A stretch of 64,000 nt of DNA from Kosakonia pseudosacchari (GTDB lineage: Bacteria > Pseudomonadota > Gammaproteobacteria > Enterobacterales > Enterobacteriaceae). This document shows positions 48,776 to 58,447 of this stretch, piece by piece; the stretch's first letter is position 1; each line of letters begins with the position of its first letter. The stretch lies in contig NZ_FXWP01000014.1 of NCBI RefSeq assembly GCF_900184035.1, positions 240,948 through 304,947 on the forward strand, given 5' to 3'. Position numbers and translations under genes: made by a program. The notes beneath the pieces are model-generated. The model had not been told where the DNA came from. It saw only the letters and a list, made by a program, of their open reading frames with translations, and did not search any database.

Positions 48776-50365
48776 ATGACTCTCTCTGCCCCATTGAATA
48801 CGGGTGAACAGTTTGAAAAATGCATTGCTATTATTCGCGAGGCGTCTGTTGAAATCTTATTGCTGCTGAATGTGCATTTTGATGAAGGTAAAGACCCGCG
48901 CTGGTTTTTGGAACAACTGGATGTTGCGCGCCTGAGTTTGGGTGGCTGGGGCGCGGTGGCTAAACGACTTAAACTCAACGATGCGGAATTAACACAGTTC
49001 ACTTTACAGCTCCGTCACTTGCAGCAGCTCGTTCCGCGTTACGAGAACGGGCAGAATGTGACCGAAAATCAGCTTATTGCGGCGCTGCGATTTATCAGCG
49101 CGCTGGAAAATCTGCGTAATAAGCAGAAGTTGCTGAGCTACAACACCGCCTTGCCATCGGATGACGCGCAGCAGCGGCAAGGGCTTCAGCAGCTACGCGC
49201 CATGGAAACGATGATTAAATCGCTGGTGATGCAGGTGTGGCCGGATAGTGAAAAGCTGCGTAATCACCTGAAAACCCAGTTTGGTGCCGATCGTGTGCGG
49301 CGCTGGTTACGCCTTGGCGATCACAACGATGTCCTTAGCGGCATGCGGTTTAGCGAGTTGGCGCTGTTGCTGATAGATAAAAAAGAGTTTAGCCAGCGTT
49401 ATGCCCGGCTGTTTAATGACGCCGCGGAACTGAACCTGCTAGTGGAACCGCGTAAAACGTTGCAAACCTTTCTGGATGATATTCGCCAGATGCGCGCAAG
49501 CGTGGTGTCAGGACAGCCGCTCACCTCTAATCAGCTGCTCTTATTGAACAGCTATTATCCGCAAATTACCGGACCGGTTCAGCGCGCGTTCGACGAGGGG
49601 CGCACGCAGACCAATCCCGCTGAAATATTGCGTGAGGCCGGTGGGGATTTAGACGCTTACTGGGAGCAGACGAGGAAAAAAGACCGCGCTGCCGGAGGTG
49701 ATGCGATGCCGATGCGTGACAGTATTGATAAGCCTGCAAAACGGTCGGTGCGTAGTCGCGAAGAGCGCGACCAGATGCTCTCTGGCGTGCTGTGGAGTGC
49801 GGTCGGCGTGATGGTGCTGATGATGGTGATTGGCGCTTTCTGGATGTTTACCAGCGGGATGTCAGCACCGGTGGCGCGTCAAGCCCGGGCTACCGTGCCG
49901 ATTGCCGAGGATCGCGAACGACCCTCGCCCAAAGAGGAGCTCAGTCGCCTGGGGCTGCCGCGCGACGAAAATAACTTCCGCGCGGCGATTGATCGCAATG
50001 ATACGCGCGTGGTGTCGCTGTTTTTACGCACCGGGATGAACTGGAAACTCTCCTGGACGGAAAACGCGGTGATAGCGGATTACAACGATGTGCTGGATCT
50101 GCTGCTGCGATATCGCCTGCAAATGGATGAAAACCGCCCTTGCCGCCGTTTTATCGCGACGCTGACGCATGAAATGGCGGTGAACAACAAAAAGCTGACC
50201 TCGATTACGCGCGACTATTTACGCGCGTTTTGTACCGTTAAGCCGGTGGTAGATCGCCAGCGGTATGAGATGGAGCAGGCACAGTTGCGTTATGAAGCCG
50301 ATCCAACGGATGAAAACCGCAAGTGGTCGGATATTCAGACCGCGATTTATGATGTGATTGATTAA
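48776..50365 (+). CDS. Large single-pass membrane protein of unknown function (STY4199-like)
   Basis: The 529-residue protein begins MTLSAPLNTGEQFEKC with AAAGGAAAATA just upstream. The N-terminal half (about 1-300) is entirely helical and hydrophilic, then comes a basic stretch (RSVRSREERDQ), one membrane helix at about 335-357, and a C-terminal helical domain of about 150 residues. From memory it resembles enterobacterial proteins named STY4199 family with a HEPN-type domain, found next to treF in Salmonella. The RxxxxH ribonuclease motif of active HEPN domains is not clearly visible. No function is assigned. Confidence 0.75.
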   Translation: MTLSAPLNTGEQFEKCIAIIREASVEILLLLNVHFDEGKDPRWFLEQLDVARLSLGGWGAVAKRLKLNDAELTQFTLQLRHLQQLVPRYENGQNVTENQLIAALRFISALENLRNKQKLLSYNTALPSDDAQQRQGLQQLRAMETMIKSLVMQVWPDSEKLRNHLKTQFGADRVRRWLRLGDHNDVLSGMRFSELALLLIDKKEFSQRYARLFNDAAELNLLVEPRKTLQTFLDDIRQMRASVVSGQPLTSNQLLLLNSYYPQITGPVQRAFDEGRTQTNPAEILREAGGDLDAYWEQTRKKDRAAGGDAMPMRDSIDKPAKRSVRSREERDQMLSGVLWSAVGVMVLMMVIGAFWMFTSGMSAPVARQARATVPIAEDRERPSPKEELSRLGLPRDENNFRAAIDRNDTRVVSLFLRTGMNWKLSWTENAVIADYNDVLDLLLRYRLQMDENRPCRRFIATLTHEMAVNNKKLTSITRDYLRAFCTVKPVVDRQRYEMEQAQLRYEADPTDENRKWSDIQTAIYDVID

Positions 50366-50403
50366 TTTTCCCAGGCGCATGCTTTCGCGTTGCGAACAGC
50401 AAA

Positions 50404-50437
50404 TGGGCGCATCCTGGCACTTACCAGGATGCGCCCA
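50404..50437. terminator. 14-bp perfect hairpin between convergent genes
   Basis: TGGGCGCATCCTGG and CCAGGATGCGCCCA pair perfectly over 14 bp with a CACTTA loop, in the 112-bp gap between the plus-strand STY4199-like gene and the end of treF. It is the strongest intergenic stem in this part of the window and most likely a bidirectional transcription barrier, though T-runs are weak. Confidence 0.7.
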
Positions 50438-50477
50438 TACAGCCAATCAAGGGATAATCTGCGGTTGCCGCGCCAGC

Positions 50478-52127
50478 CTACGGTTCGCCGTACAAACCAA
50501 TAAGACGGCGCACCACACCGTTTGTCCAGCCAAAACCATCCTGCAGCGGGTATTCACCCCCACCACCTTCACGCGGCGTACTGCTGGCGATGTGGTACTT
50601 CTCAATCAGCTTGTGGTGCTGCTGATAGTAGTGATTTACCGTCTGCAACCAGCTATGGGCGATTTCATTGCCCAGCGAGTCGTTTCCGTACATTTTGAAG
50701 CCCTGAATCGCCATCCATTGCAGCGGTGCCCAGCCGTTGGGTTTATCCCACTGTTCGCTGGTTTCGTACTCTGTTGCCAGAATACCGCCAGGCGTCAGCA
50801 GGCGCGCTTTTACGGCATCTGCGAGCCGGTCTGCCTGCTCATGGGTCGCCATGCCAACATATAGCGGGACAATGCTGGCGGCGGAAAACAGCGCCATCTG
50901 CTCACGACGCCAGTCGTAGTCTCGATAACAGCCATTCTCGTCATCCCACAGATAGCGGTTCACTGCCGCGCGGCGATCGCTCGCTTTCTGACGGAACAGT
51001 GCTTCGCGTTCTCTGTCGCCTTTCAGCCCGGAAATGTTGGCAATAGCGCTTTCCAGCTTGAACAGAAACGCGTTCAAATCAATCGGGATAAACTGCGTGG
51101 TGCGAATGCTCGCCAGCCGCTGCGCATCGCGCAGCCAGCGCGAGGAGTAATCCCAGCCGGAAGCAGCACCCGCGCGCAAATCGCGATAGACTTCACTTGC
51201 TGGTCGCCCGGAATGACGCGCGGTTTCAACGTCCTCAAGCCAGGACTCGTCGCGCGGCGTGTCGCGATCGTCCCAGTAACGGTTGAGCAGCGAACCGTCC
51301 GGCATACGTACCGCGTGGCGGTACGCCTGGTTCAGCGCCAGCGATTCCGCCCCATCCATCCAGAACGCGTACTCCATTAACAGATGATCAAGGTAGCGCC
51401 GCGCACCGCGTACGCCGTCCTCTTCAAACAGCTCGACCATCAGCGCGAAAACCGGCGGCTGCGAGCGGCTCAGGTAGTACGTGCGGTTACCGTTCGGAAT
51501 ATGACCGTAACGCTCAATCATCCACGCGAAGTTATCCGCCATACAGCGCAGCAAATCGTCGCGACCGCTCTCCGCCAGGCCCAGCATGGTGAAGTAGGAA
51601 TCCCAGTAGTAGGTTTCGCGGAATCGCCCGCCGGGCACAATGTAAGCCTGCGGCAGCGCCAGCAGGGAAGACCACGGAATGTGATCCTGCGGCTCGCGGG
51701 TGAGGATCGGCCACAACTGGTCGATATGCTCTTTTAACGAGTTCTCCGGGTTGGAGACGTACGCTTTGGAGTAGTCCTCCGGCATCCAGAAGTGCGCTTT
51801 CACGAATTGGCGCAGATCGAACTCCGGTTTACGTTTGATTTTGCGATAGCGAATCAGAATATCGAGCGGATCCATTTTCGGCGCGCAATCGGGAAAGGTT
51901 TTGCTGTCGGCAAAAATGCGCGACGACTGCACGTGTTCAAACAGTTCAAGGTAACGATCGGCTGGGGTTAGCGCGTCGGACGCCGGTAACCCTTCGATCA
52001 TTTCCGGCTCCGGCTCCGCCTCGATCATTTCATCCAGTTTTAACTCGCACGGATCGGTTTCGTAGACGATCTCTTCCTCAATCACGAACTCGACGGATTC
52101 TGCGCTTTGTAGTTTCTGGTTGAACAT
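50478..52127 (-). CDS. treF: Cytoplasmic trehalase TreF
   Basis: It has 549 residues, as in E. coli. No signal peptide; an acidic N-terminal extension (about 15-50, many Glu) distinguishes it from periplasmic TreA. Both trehalase signatures are present: [13 protein letters not shown] and [13 protein letters not shown], as is the glycine-rich loop [11 protein letters not shown]. It is a GH37 enzyme hydrolysing trehalose to two glucose molecules after osmotic stress. In E. coli it is partly RpoS-dependent. Confidence 0.96.
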   Translation of the reverse strand: MFNQKLQSAESVEFVIEEEIVYETDPCELKLDEMIEAEPEPEMIEGLPASDALTPADRYLELFEHVQSSRIFADSKTFPDCAPKMDPLDILIRYRKIKRKPEFDLRQFVKAHFWMPEDYSKAYVSNPENSLKEHIDQLWPILTREPQDHIPWSSLLALPQAYIVPGGRFRETYYWDSYFTMLGLAESGRDDLLRCMADNFAWMIERYGHIPNGNRTYYLSRSQPPVFALMVELFEEDGVRGARRYLDHLLMEYAFWMDGAESLALNQAYRHAVRMPDGSLLNRYWDDRDTPRDESWLEDVETARHSGRPASEVYRDLRAGAASGWDYSSRWLRDAQRLASIRTTQFIPIDLNAFLFKLESAIANISGLKGDREREALFRQKASDRRAAVNRYLWDDENGCYRDYDWRREQMALFSAASIVPLYVGMATHEQADRLADAVKARLLTPGGILATEYETSEQWDKPNGWAPLQWMAIQGFKMYGNDSLGNEIAHSWLQTVNHYYQQHHKLIEKYHIASSTPREGGGGEYPLQDGFGWTNGVVRRLIGLYGEP

Positions 52128-52416
52128 AAGGATTATGGCCTCCGGATGTCGTCGTAAAAAATTACGGGTGTTGCCCGGCTATCTATTAAGCGTAGACATT
52201 CGCTTCGATCCGTGAAGGACGAAGTGTGCGGTCGATCACGTTTTAGCACGGCGTGAAATTAACGAAAAACCCCACAACCTACTGATTAATAGTGTATAAA
52301 ACGTACAGAAGCAAAATTAACGCAGCGGCCAATTTAGGAGCATTCGTTTTGCAACGATTTGTGAATAATCGCCCGCAGAATCTCATTATGGGTGGTCGCT
52401 GGTAAATCTCCCCGAA
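52128..52416. other. Divergent intergenic region treF / GNAT
   Basis: This 289-bp spacer separates the start of treF (minus) from the GNAT gene (plus). It contains no credible gene. It must hold the promoters of both; no specific element was assigned. Confidence 0.4.
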
Positions 52417-52842
52417 ATGACTGAGGAAAAGCCTTTGCAGCTCGTCTCTATTACGTTAGAGCAATGTCTCAATATCCGCCATACGGTACTGTGGCCGCAT
52501 CTTGCCCGCAATGCTTCGCGCGTAGAAGGCGATGACGATGCCCGTCATTTTGGCGTGCTTGAAAGCGGGCAAGTTGTCAGTTGTTTATCGGTTTTTATGC
52601 TCGATGAACGGCGGTGCCAAATCCGTAAATTCGCCACCTTACAAACGCATCAGCAGCAAGGTTATGGCCGTTTTCTGTTGCAGAGCGTGCTGGAAACGTT
52701 AGTCAAGGCAGGCGTTGAATTTGTGCAACTGGATGCCAGAACGTCGGCAGCGGCATTTTATGCGCGTTTTGGCTTTATTGCGCAAGGCGAGCCGTTTCAC
52801 AAAAAAGAAATACGGTACATTCGTATGTCGCGGGGATTGTAA
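52417..52842 (+). CDS. GNAT-family N-acetyltransferase (ElaA/YjgM-like size)
   Basis: The 141-residue protein is a single GNAT domain: strand and helix order is complete, with the acetyl-CoA loop QQQGYGRFLL, and AAAFYARFGF near the C-terminus, which is the usual C-terminal signature. There is no clear ribosome site directly before the ATG (CCCCGAAATG). The substrate is unknown. It is convergent with aguA, 31 bp away. Confidence 0.85.
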   Translation: MTEEKPLQLVSITLEQCLNIRHTVLWPHLARNASRVEGDDDARHFGVLESGQVVSCLSVFMLDERRCQIRKFATLQTHQQQGYGRFLLQSVLETLVKAGVEFVQLDARTSAAAFYARFGFIAQGEPFHKKEIRYIRMSRGL

Positions 52843-52844
52843 AA

Positions 52845-52866
52845 CCCGGCGACGAACGCCGCCGGG
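52845..52866. terminator. Hairpin between convergent GNAT and aguA
   Basis: CCCGGCG (52845-52851) pairs with CGCCGGG (52860-52866) across an 8-base loop in the 31-bp gap between the two converging genes. The stem is short and there is no T-run, so it is only a candidate. Confidence 0.45.
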
Positions 52867-52873
52867 GGAAGGA

Positions 52874-53956
52874 TTAACGCGGGATTTGCTGCGTAATGCA
52901 GTGGATGTTGCCACCGCCGAGCAAAATCTCACGCGCCGGAACGCCAGTGATAACGAAATCCGGGAACATCTCTTCGAACAACGCCTGCGCTGCGCCATCG
53001 GTCGCTGGATCCAGCAGCGGGTAAATAATCTGCTGGTTACTGACCAGATAGTTAACGTAGGAACCCGCCAGGCGGTTACCTTCGTGACGCTCAATCGCCG
53101 TGCCTTTTTCGACATCGCTGGTCTCTTCAGCGCTGGCGAACATGGGCCGTGGAGACGGCACTTTCCACACTTTCAGCGTGCGCCCTTGCGCATCTTTGGT
53201 GTTTTCCAGCACCTCAAGTGCGGCAACGGAGCGCGCGTATTGTGGGTCGTTCTGGTCATCCGTCCAGTGCAGTGCGACTTCGCCAGGACGAACGAAACAG
53301 CACATGTTGTCGATATGCCCGTCGGTTTCGTCATTGAACACGCCTTCCGGCAACCAGATAATCTGCGACACGCCCAGATAGTCGCGCAGCTGTTGTTCGA
53401 TCTGCGCTTTACTCAGATGCGGGTTGCGGTTCGGGTTCAGCAAACATTCGGCGGTGGTCAGCAACGTGCCTTCGCCGTCGACGTGAATGGAGCCACCTTC
53501 CAGCACCAAATCGGTGTGATAGCACGGCATCTGGTGATACGCCGCAACCAGCCCGGCGACCTGTTGATCGCGATCCCAGCTTGCATACAAGCCGCCATTC
53601 AGCCCACCCCAGGCGTTGAATGTCCAGCTAATACCACGCTTTTCACCCGCGTTATTGACCACCACGGTTGGGCCCGTATCGCGCATCCAGGCATCATCGC
53701 TTTCCATTTCCACCAGCGTCACTTCCGCTGGCATAGTGGCACGCGCTTTTGCTATTTCGGCGGCAGGCACACCCATGATCACCGGCGTGTTGCGCGAAAT
53801 CGCTTTGGCGACAGCGGAAAAAGCCTGCTGAGCCGGCGCGGCGTCAGCACGCCAGTTATCGGTGCGGTAAGGCCAAATCATCCACACTGCCTGATGCGGC
53901 GCCCACTCCGCCGGCATGGCGAAACCGTCTTTGACGGGCGTGGTCAGCTGTACCAT
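52874..53956 (-). CDS. aguA: Agmatine deiminase AguA
   Basis: The 360-residue protein belongs to the guanidino-modifying (peptidylarginine deiminase) family. Seen motifs: WMRDTGPT (Asp of the active site), [14 protein letters not shown] (His/Asp), [10 protein letters not shown], and the nucleophilic cysteine in [13 protein letters not shown] eight residues from the end. It hydrolyses agmatine to N-carbamoylputrescine and ammonia. It lies 3 bases after aguB in one operon, so the pair turns arginine-derived agmatine into putrescine. Confidence 0.95.
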   Translation of the reverse strand: MVQLTTPVKDGFAMPAEWAPHQAVWMIWPYRTDNWRADAAPAQQAFSAVAKAISRNTPVIMGVPAAEIAKARATMPAEVTLVEMESDDAWMRDTGPTVVVNNAGEKRGISWTFNAWGGLNGGLYASWDRDQQVAGLVAAYHQMPCYHTDLVLEGGSIHVDGEGTLLTTAECLLNPNRNPHLSKAQIEQQLRDYLGVSQIIWLPEGVFNDETDGHIDNMCCFVRPGEVALHWTDDQNDPQYARSVAALEVLENTKDAQGRTLKVWKVPSPRPMFASAEETSDVEKGTAIERHEGNRLAGSYVNYLVSNQQIIYPLLDPATDGAAQALFEEMFPDFVITGVPAREILLGGGNIHCITQQIPR

Positions 53957-53959
53957 CGC

Positions 53960-54844
53960 TTAGCTCCTTACGCTGCCATCGGAGGTGGCAATCGCGCTGT
54001 ACATATTCGGACGGCGATCGCGGAACAGCCCCCATGCGGCGCGCTGCGCGGCAATGGCGTCGAGATCGAAGGTGTGCACCAGCACCGCTTCGTCGGTTTT
54101 GTTTGCCTGCTCGACCAGCTCACCCGTTTGATCGGCGATGAAGGAGGAGCCGTAGAAGGTCATTTCCAGGCCTTCGATGTATTTACTGGTTTCGGTGCCA
54201 ATACGGTTAGACGCAATCACCGGAATGACGTTCGCGGCGGCATGGCCCTGCTGAACGCGGGTCCAGTGCGGCTGGCTGTCGATATCCGGGTAAGCGGGTT
54301 CAGAACCGATCGCGGTCGGGTAGAAAATAATTTCTGCGCCCTGCAAGGCGAGCACGCGTGCGGTTTCCGGGAACCACTGATCCCAGCAGATGCCGACGCC
54401 GATTTTCGCATAGCGGGTGTTCCACACTTTGAAACCGGTATCGCCAGGGATAAAGAACTGTTTCTCCTGGTACGCCGGGCCGTTCGGGATATGAGTTTTA
54501 CGGTAGGTGTCCAGCACGCTGCCGTCGGCATCGATCATCACCAGCGAGTTGTAATAGGCGTTGTTGCACTTTTCAAACAGGCTCAGCGGCAGCACCACTT
54601 CCAGCTCTTTGGCCAGCGCAGAGAAGTGTTTGATCAATGGGCTATTCGCCACTTCCTGCGCCAGCGCGTAGTGTTCCGGACTTTGATCGATGCAGAAGTA
54701 AGGCGCGGCGAACAGTTCCTGAATCAGGATCACCTGTGCGCCTTTGCTGTGCGCTTCACGCACCAGACGTTCAGCGTTTTGAATGTTCTTATCCAGATCC
54801 CAGCTACACGCCATTTGCGTTGCGGCGACGGTTACATTTCTCAT
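53960..54844 (-). CDS. aguB: N-carbamoylputrescine amidase AguB
   Basis: The 294-residue protein is a carbon-nitrogen hydrolase (nitrilase superfamily) with the complete catalytic triad E43 (QELFAAPYF), K116 (YRKTHIP) and C153 (GVGICWDQW). It converts N-carbamoylputrescine to putrescine, CO2 and ammonia. It is first in aguBA and divergent from a LysR gene across 130 bp. E. coli K-12 instead uses SpeB for agmatine, so the locus is an accessory putrescine route there. Confidence 0.95.
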   Translation of the reverse strand: MRNVTVAATQMACSWDLDKNIQNAERLVREAHSKGAQVILIQELFAAPYFCIDQSPEHYALAQEVANSPLIKHFSALAKELEVVLPLSLFEKCNNAYYNSLVMIDADGSVLDTYRKTHIPNGPAYQEKQFFIPGDTGFKVWNTRYAKIGVGICWDQWFPETARVLALQGAEIIFYPTAIGSEPAYPDIDSQPHWTRVQQGHAAANVIPVIASNRIGTETSKYIEGLEMTFYGSSFIADQTGELVEQANKTDEAVLVHTFDLDAIAAQRAAWGLFRDRRPNMYSAIATSDGSVRS

Positions 54845-54928
54845 AAAAAACTCTCCCGTTGTTCTCGGTTCAGGCAGTGCAAATCGTCAGCACTTATTTT
54901 GCTGCAAACTATAGCAACGAAATGCGTT

Positions 54929-54943
54929 ATGCATAAAATGTAT
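54929..54943. promoter_or_regulatory. Candidate LysR operator between aguB and lysR
   Basis: ATGCAT-AAA-ATGTAT is an inverted repeat with five of six arm bases matching and fits the T-N11-A LysR box. It lies in the 130-bp divergent region, about 85 bp before aguB and 32 bp before the LysR start. The assignment to the adjacent regulator is inference. Confidence 0.4.
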
Positions 54944-54974
54944 TGTTATCATGAAAACATGAACAGGATGCATA

Positions 54975-55871
54975 GTGGTGATCGACCTGAATTTGCTGCG
55001 GCTGGTGCCAATTCTGGCGAAAGAGAAGAGTGTGACCCGCGCGGCGCTGAAAGCGAATCTGTCGCAATCTGCCTTTAGCCATGCCCTGAATCGCCTGCGT
55101 GAGCAACTCAACGATGAGATGTTTATCCGCACGCGCAACGGTATGGAACCGACACCCTACGCCGCGATGATGATCCCGGTGATCGAGAGCGCGCTCAGCA
55201 AGCTGGATACCGCCACGCGCGGGCCAAGCCATTTCGACCCGTTGCGTGATGCGCACACGTTTTATATCGGCGCGGTGGACTATTTTGAGTTCATGTTTAT
55301 GCCGGTGCTGACCGCGCGATTTAAAACCATTGCGCCGAATGTCCGGCTTTCGGTCGATATTCTTTCAGAAACCATCAAGGTTGAGCGGGTAGAGCAGGGG
55401 CAACTGGATGCGTTTATCGGTGTCGATAACGTGCAACACATTCCCCATTATTTTAATAAACATAAACTTATCTCTGACCACTTTGTCGCTATCGCTTCTG
55501 TTGAGCGTACCGATTTGCCGGAACAGCTCACCATCAGACACCTGGTGAGCGAGGCGCAAATCCATTTACCGGCGGTCAGCTCCGGGGCAGATCATATTGA
55601 CAGCTGGCTGCTCGAACAGCATCTCTATCGGCCGCTGGCGACGGTGGTGCAAAGTTACGCCGTTGGCGGGCGCGTGGCGGTGGCGACCGGCTATTTAATG
55701 TGCGTGCCGTTTCGCATTGCCAGGGAACTGGCAACAATGTTGCCGCTGCGCATTATGCAACTCCCGGAGGGCGCGCCATCGTATGATTTGCTGCTGCTGA
55801 CACATCGGTTGTTCGACTACCAGCCCGCAGTGCAGTGGCTGATTAACGAACTGAAGGCGGTGAGGATTTAG
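54975..55871 (+). CDS. LysR-type regulator divergent from aguBA
   Basis: The GTG at 54975 is chosen because AACAGG lies 7 bases upstream; the upstream ATG at 54968 is out of frame. The 298-residue protein starts MVIDLNLLRLVPILAKEKSVTRAALKANLS with a LysR helix-turn-helix at about 15-40 (NodD/SyrM-like group) and has a full substrate-binding domain. It probably controls aguBA. Its TAG stop abuts the ATG of the next gene with no gap. Confidence 0.88.
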   Translation: MVIDLNLLRLVPILAKEKSVTRAALKANLSQSAFSHALNRLREQLNDEMFIRTRNGMEPTPYAAMMIPVIESALSKLDTATRGPSHFDPLRDAHTFYIGAVDYFEFMFMPVLTARFKTIAPNVRLSVDILSETIKVERVEQGQLDAFIGVDNVQHIPHYFNKHKLISDHFVAIASVERTDLPEQLTIRHLVSEAQIHLPAVSSGADHIDSWLLEQHLYRPLATVVQSYAVGGRVAVATGYLMCVPFRIARELATMLPLRIMQLPEGAPSYDLLLLTHRLFDYQPAVQWLINELKAVRI

Positions 55872-56480
55872 ATGAAAGCGTTATTAATTCGCCATCCGCA
55901 AACAGAGTGGAACCGGGCGGGGATTATCCAGGGGCGGCTCGATAGTCCGCTAACGCCACGTGGGCACGAAGAGAACCACGCTTTGCTTCGCGGGCTGCTG
56001 GATGCGGGGATCCACCCTGACGCTGTTTTCTCATCGCCGCTCGGCAGGGCGCAGCAGATGGCTTTGCTTATTGCTGAGCAATATCAGTGTGATATCCGCC
56101 TCGACGAGGCGTTACAGGAGCAGGATTTCGGTGAGTTTGATGGCCGTTTGCTGAGCGATATCCGCCGGGAATACCCTCGGTTCGCAGAGGATGAAACTTT
56201 TCAACCGCCGCAGGGTGAATCGCCGGCGCAGGCCGCGCGGCGGTTGCTCGACTTTTTACACCGCTTGCCGGGCATCTGCCCACATCACACGGTAGCGCTG
56301 GTGTCGCACGGGCAAATTATGCAGGCGGCGATAGCGCAGTTGCTGGAAAACTCCCTCGACAATGTGGCGCGTTACCACCATCCCAACGCCAGCTATTCGC
56401 TGGTGGAGATCAACCACAGCACCTGCGAGGTGGTGCGCTGGGGAGTGGCCAGCCATTTGCTGGGGTTAAAAACTGGCTGA
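55872..56480 (+). CDS. Histidine phosphatase family protein
   Basis: The 202-residue protein belongs to the phosphoglycerate mutase/acid phosphatase branch-1 superfamily: R7-H8 in LIRHPQTEWNR (RHP in place of the common RHG), R59 in SPLGRA, E83 in LQEQDFGEFDG and H146 in LVSHGQ. All catalytic residues are present, so phosphatase activity is expected (GpmB/CobC-like size). The start codon directly follows the LysR stop, and the two genes are probably cotranscribed. Substrate unknown. Confidence 0.88.
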   Translation: MKALLIRHPQTEWNRAGIIQGRLDSPLTPRGHEENHALLRGLLDAGIHPDAVFSSPLGRAQQMALLIAEQYQCDIRLDEALQEQDFGEFDGRLLSDIRREYPRFAEDETFQPPQGESPAQAARRLLDFLHRLPGICPHHTVALVSHGQIMQAAIAQLLENSLDNVARYHHPNASYSLVEINHSTCEVVRWGVASHLLGLKTG

Positions 56481-56496
56481 ATGCCGCGCCTGATGG

Positions 56497-56877
56497 TCAC
56501 TTCTTAAAAAAACGGATGATCTTTTGCCACAATGACGTTTTGGTTGCAGGGCGTGCCCACGAAGGGTTGAGCAAATCCCCCGGCAGCAGATAGGGACGAT
56601 CATCATCATCGCGCAGGTGCGCATTCAGAGCTGTGGCAATCTCCAGCATCTTCTCGTAGAGCGGCTGCGTGGGCGATTTGCTGCAGATTTCTCCATCATT
56701 CCACTCCAGCCAGCAGGTTTCTTGCCCTTTCCAGATCGCGTGAAATTCGCCATTTCGCCGATCAAAAGCGAGCTCTTCATCATGATTCACCAGTTGAACC
56801 CACTCTTCGCTGCCGATCGGTTGCGTTTCGCTGTCTGACCAGCTTTCCGCCCGGGTGATATGCATTTCCCAGCCCAT
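56497..56877 (-). CDS. Small hypothetical protein
   Basis: The 126-residue protein is not recognised. It has no signal peptide or membrane segment, is acidic with many Trp residues (WSDSE, WVQL, IWKGQ, WLEWNDG), and ends in a basic tail (WQKIIRFFKK). ATG 56877 has AAAGG 8 bases upstream; an alternative ATG lies at 56865. It is convergent with the phosphatase gene and lies downstream of gor in the same direction, separated by the gor terminator. The composition and codon use look like the neighbours, so it is likely a real gene. Confidence 0.7.
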   Translation of the reverse strand: MGWEMHITRAESWSDSETQPIGSEEWVQLVNHDEELAFDRRNGEFHAIWKGQETCWLEWNDGEICSKSPTQPLYEKMLEIATALNAHLRDDDDRPYLLPGDLLNPSWARPATKTSLWQKIIRFFKK

Positions 56878-56956
56878 CCGTTACGCCTTTTCCGTTGTTG
56901 AATTGTCAGATTATCGTGCCAGAAAATATCGCCTGAATCAGGGGGAAATGGCACGT

Positions 56957-56984
56957 AAAAAAAAGAAGCCCCGGTCGGGGCTTC
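56957..56984 (-). terminator. Intrinsic terminator of gor
   Basis: Read on the minus strand, GAAGCCCC-GACC-GGGGCTTC is an 8-bp stem with a 4-base loop followed by TTTTTTTT, 29 bases after the gor stop. It is a textbook rho-independent terminator. Confidence 0.93.
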
Positions 56985-57012
56985 TCTTGTGTGTCGCTGT
57001 TACCCGTGGCAA

Positions 57013-58365
57013 TTAACGCATGGTGACAAACTCTTCCGCTGCGGTCGGGTGAATTGCCACCGTGTTGTCGAAGTCTTTTTTGGTCGCGCCCATTTTCAGC
57101 GCCACCGCAAAGCCTTGCAGCATTTCGTCCATACCGGAGCCGATACCGTGAATACCGACAATTTTCTCCTCCGGGCCAACGCACACCAGCTTCATACGAC
57201 ACGGCTGACGGTGAGTGGTCACCGCGGTATACATCGCGGTGAAGGAGGATTTGTAGATTTTCACCTGGTCATCGCCGTACTGCTCGCGGGCCTGTGGTTC
57301 GGTCAGGCCAACGGTGCCAATCGGCGGATGGCTGAACACCACTGTCGGGATGTTGCTGTAGTCCAGATGCTCATCCGGCTTGTTGTTAAAAAGGCGTTCG
57401 GAGAGACGGCGACCGGCTGCCACGGCGACCGGCGTCAGTTCTACCGCGCCGGTGTTATCGCCCACCGCGTAAATGCCCGGCACGCTGGTGTTCTGGAATT
57501 TATCGACTTCGATATACCCTTTGTCGTTGGTTTTCACGCCGGTGACCGCAAGGTTGAAATTATCGGTTGCCGGTTCGCGGCCAATCGCCCAAATCAGGCT
57601 GTCCACGGTTTGTGAACGACCATCTTCCAGCGTCAGCGTCAGGCTGCCGTCAGCGTTTTTCACCACCTCTTTTGGCACGGCGTGCGTGTGCAGTGTTGGG
57701 CCTTCTGCCGCCATCACTTCAACCAGCGTTTCGGTAATTAACGGATCAAAGCTGCGCAGCGGCGCATGTTTACGCACAAACAGGTGTGTCTCCGCGCCCA
57801 GGCCGTTGATCACACCTGCCAGTTCCACGGCGATATAACCTGCGCCAACCACCGCCACACGTTTTGGCAGCGCGGGCAGGGCGAAGAAACCGTCGGAATC
57901 AATACCGTATTCCACGCCCGGAATGTTCGGGTGGCTTGGACGGCCACCGGTGGCAATCAGGATATGATCGGCAGTGATCGTTTCGCCGTTCACTTCCACG
58001 GTTTTGGCATCGACAAAGCGCGCGAAACCCCGGATCACATCGACATTATTTTTGCCCAACACGTTATCGTACGAGGTGTGAATGCGGTCGATGTAGGCGC
58101 TACGGCTGGCAACCAGTTTGCTCCAGTCGAAGTGGTTCACGGTGGTGTCGAAACCGTAATCCGGGCCGTACAGATGGATCGCTTCAGAAATCTGCGCCGC
58201 GTGCCACATCACTTTTTTCGGCACACAACCGACGTTCACGCAGGTGCCGCCAAGTTCTTTTGCTTCGATCAGCGCGCATTTTTGACCGTACATAGCCGCA
58301 CGGTTAATCGATGCGATACCGCCGCTGCCGCCGCCAATAGCGATGTAGTCGTAATGTTTGCTCAT
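57013..58365 (-). CDS. gor: Glutathione reductase Gor
   Basis: It has 450 residues, the E. coli length. FAD-binding GGGSGG near the N-terminus, redox-active disulfide C42-VNVG-C47, NADPH-binding [14 protein letters not shown], a second FAD motif in YAVGD, and the C-terminal HPTAAEEF with the catalytic histidine. It reduces glutathione disulfide with NADPH in the cytoplasm. In E. coli it belongs to the OxyR regulon. It is transcribed alone. Confidence 0.97.
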   Translation of the reverse strand: MSKHYDYIAIGGGSGGIASINRAAMYGQKCALIEAKELGGTCVNVGCVPKKVMWHAAQISEAIHLYGPDYGFDTTVNHFDWSKLVASRSAYIDRIHTSYDNVLGKNNVDVIRGFARFVDAKTVEVNGETITADHILIATGGRPSHPNIPGVEYGIDSDGFFALPALPKRVAVVGAGYIAVELAGVINGLGAETHLFVRKHAPLRSFDPLITETLVEVMAAEGPTLHTHAVPKEVVKNADGSLTLTLEDGRSQTVDSLIWAIGREPATDNFNLAVTGVKTNDKGYIEVDKFQNTSVPGIYAVGDNTGAVELTPVAVAAGRRLSERLFNNKPDEHLDYSNIPTVVFSHPPIGTVGLTEPQAREQYGDDQVKIYKSSFTAMYTAVTTHRQPCRMKLVCVGPEEKIVGIHGIGSGMDEMLQGFAVALKMGATKKDFDNTVAIHPTAAEEFVTMR

Positions 58366-58447
58366 GGTTGTTTCCTTAATCCTGAACGAAGTCGAAAATA
58401 TTCGCGATTGTAGCGCGCAGCCGAAAAGGTTCCACCAATGGCTGCGA

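Noticed and set aside
52715..55078. A 787-codon open frame on the plus strand across the GNAT end, aguA and aguB
   Set aside because: It lies antisense to two genes with complete catalytic motifs, overlaps the GNAT gene, has no ribosome site and its translation is His/Arg-rich as expected for an antisense frame in GC-rich DNA.
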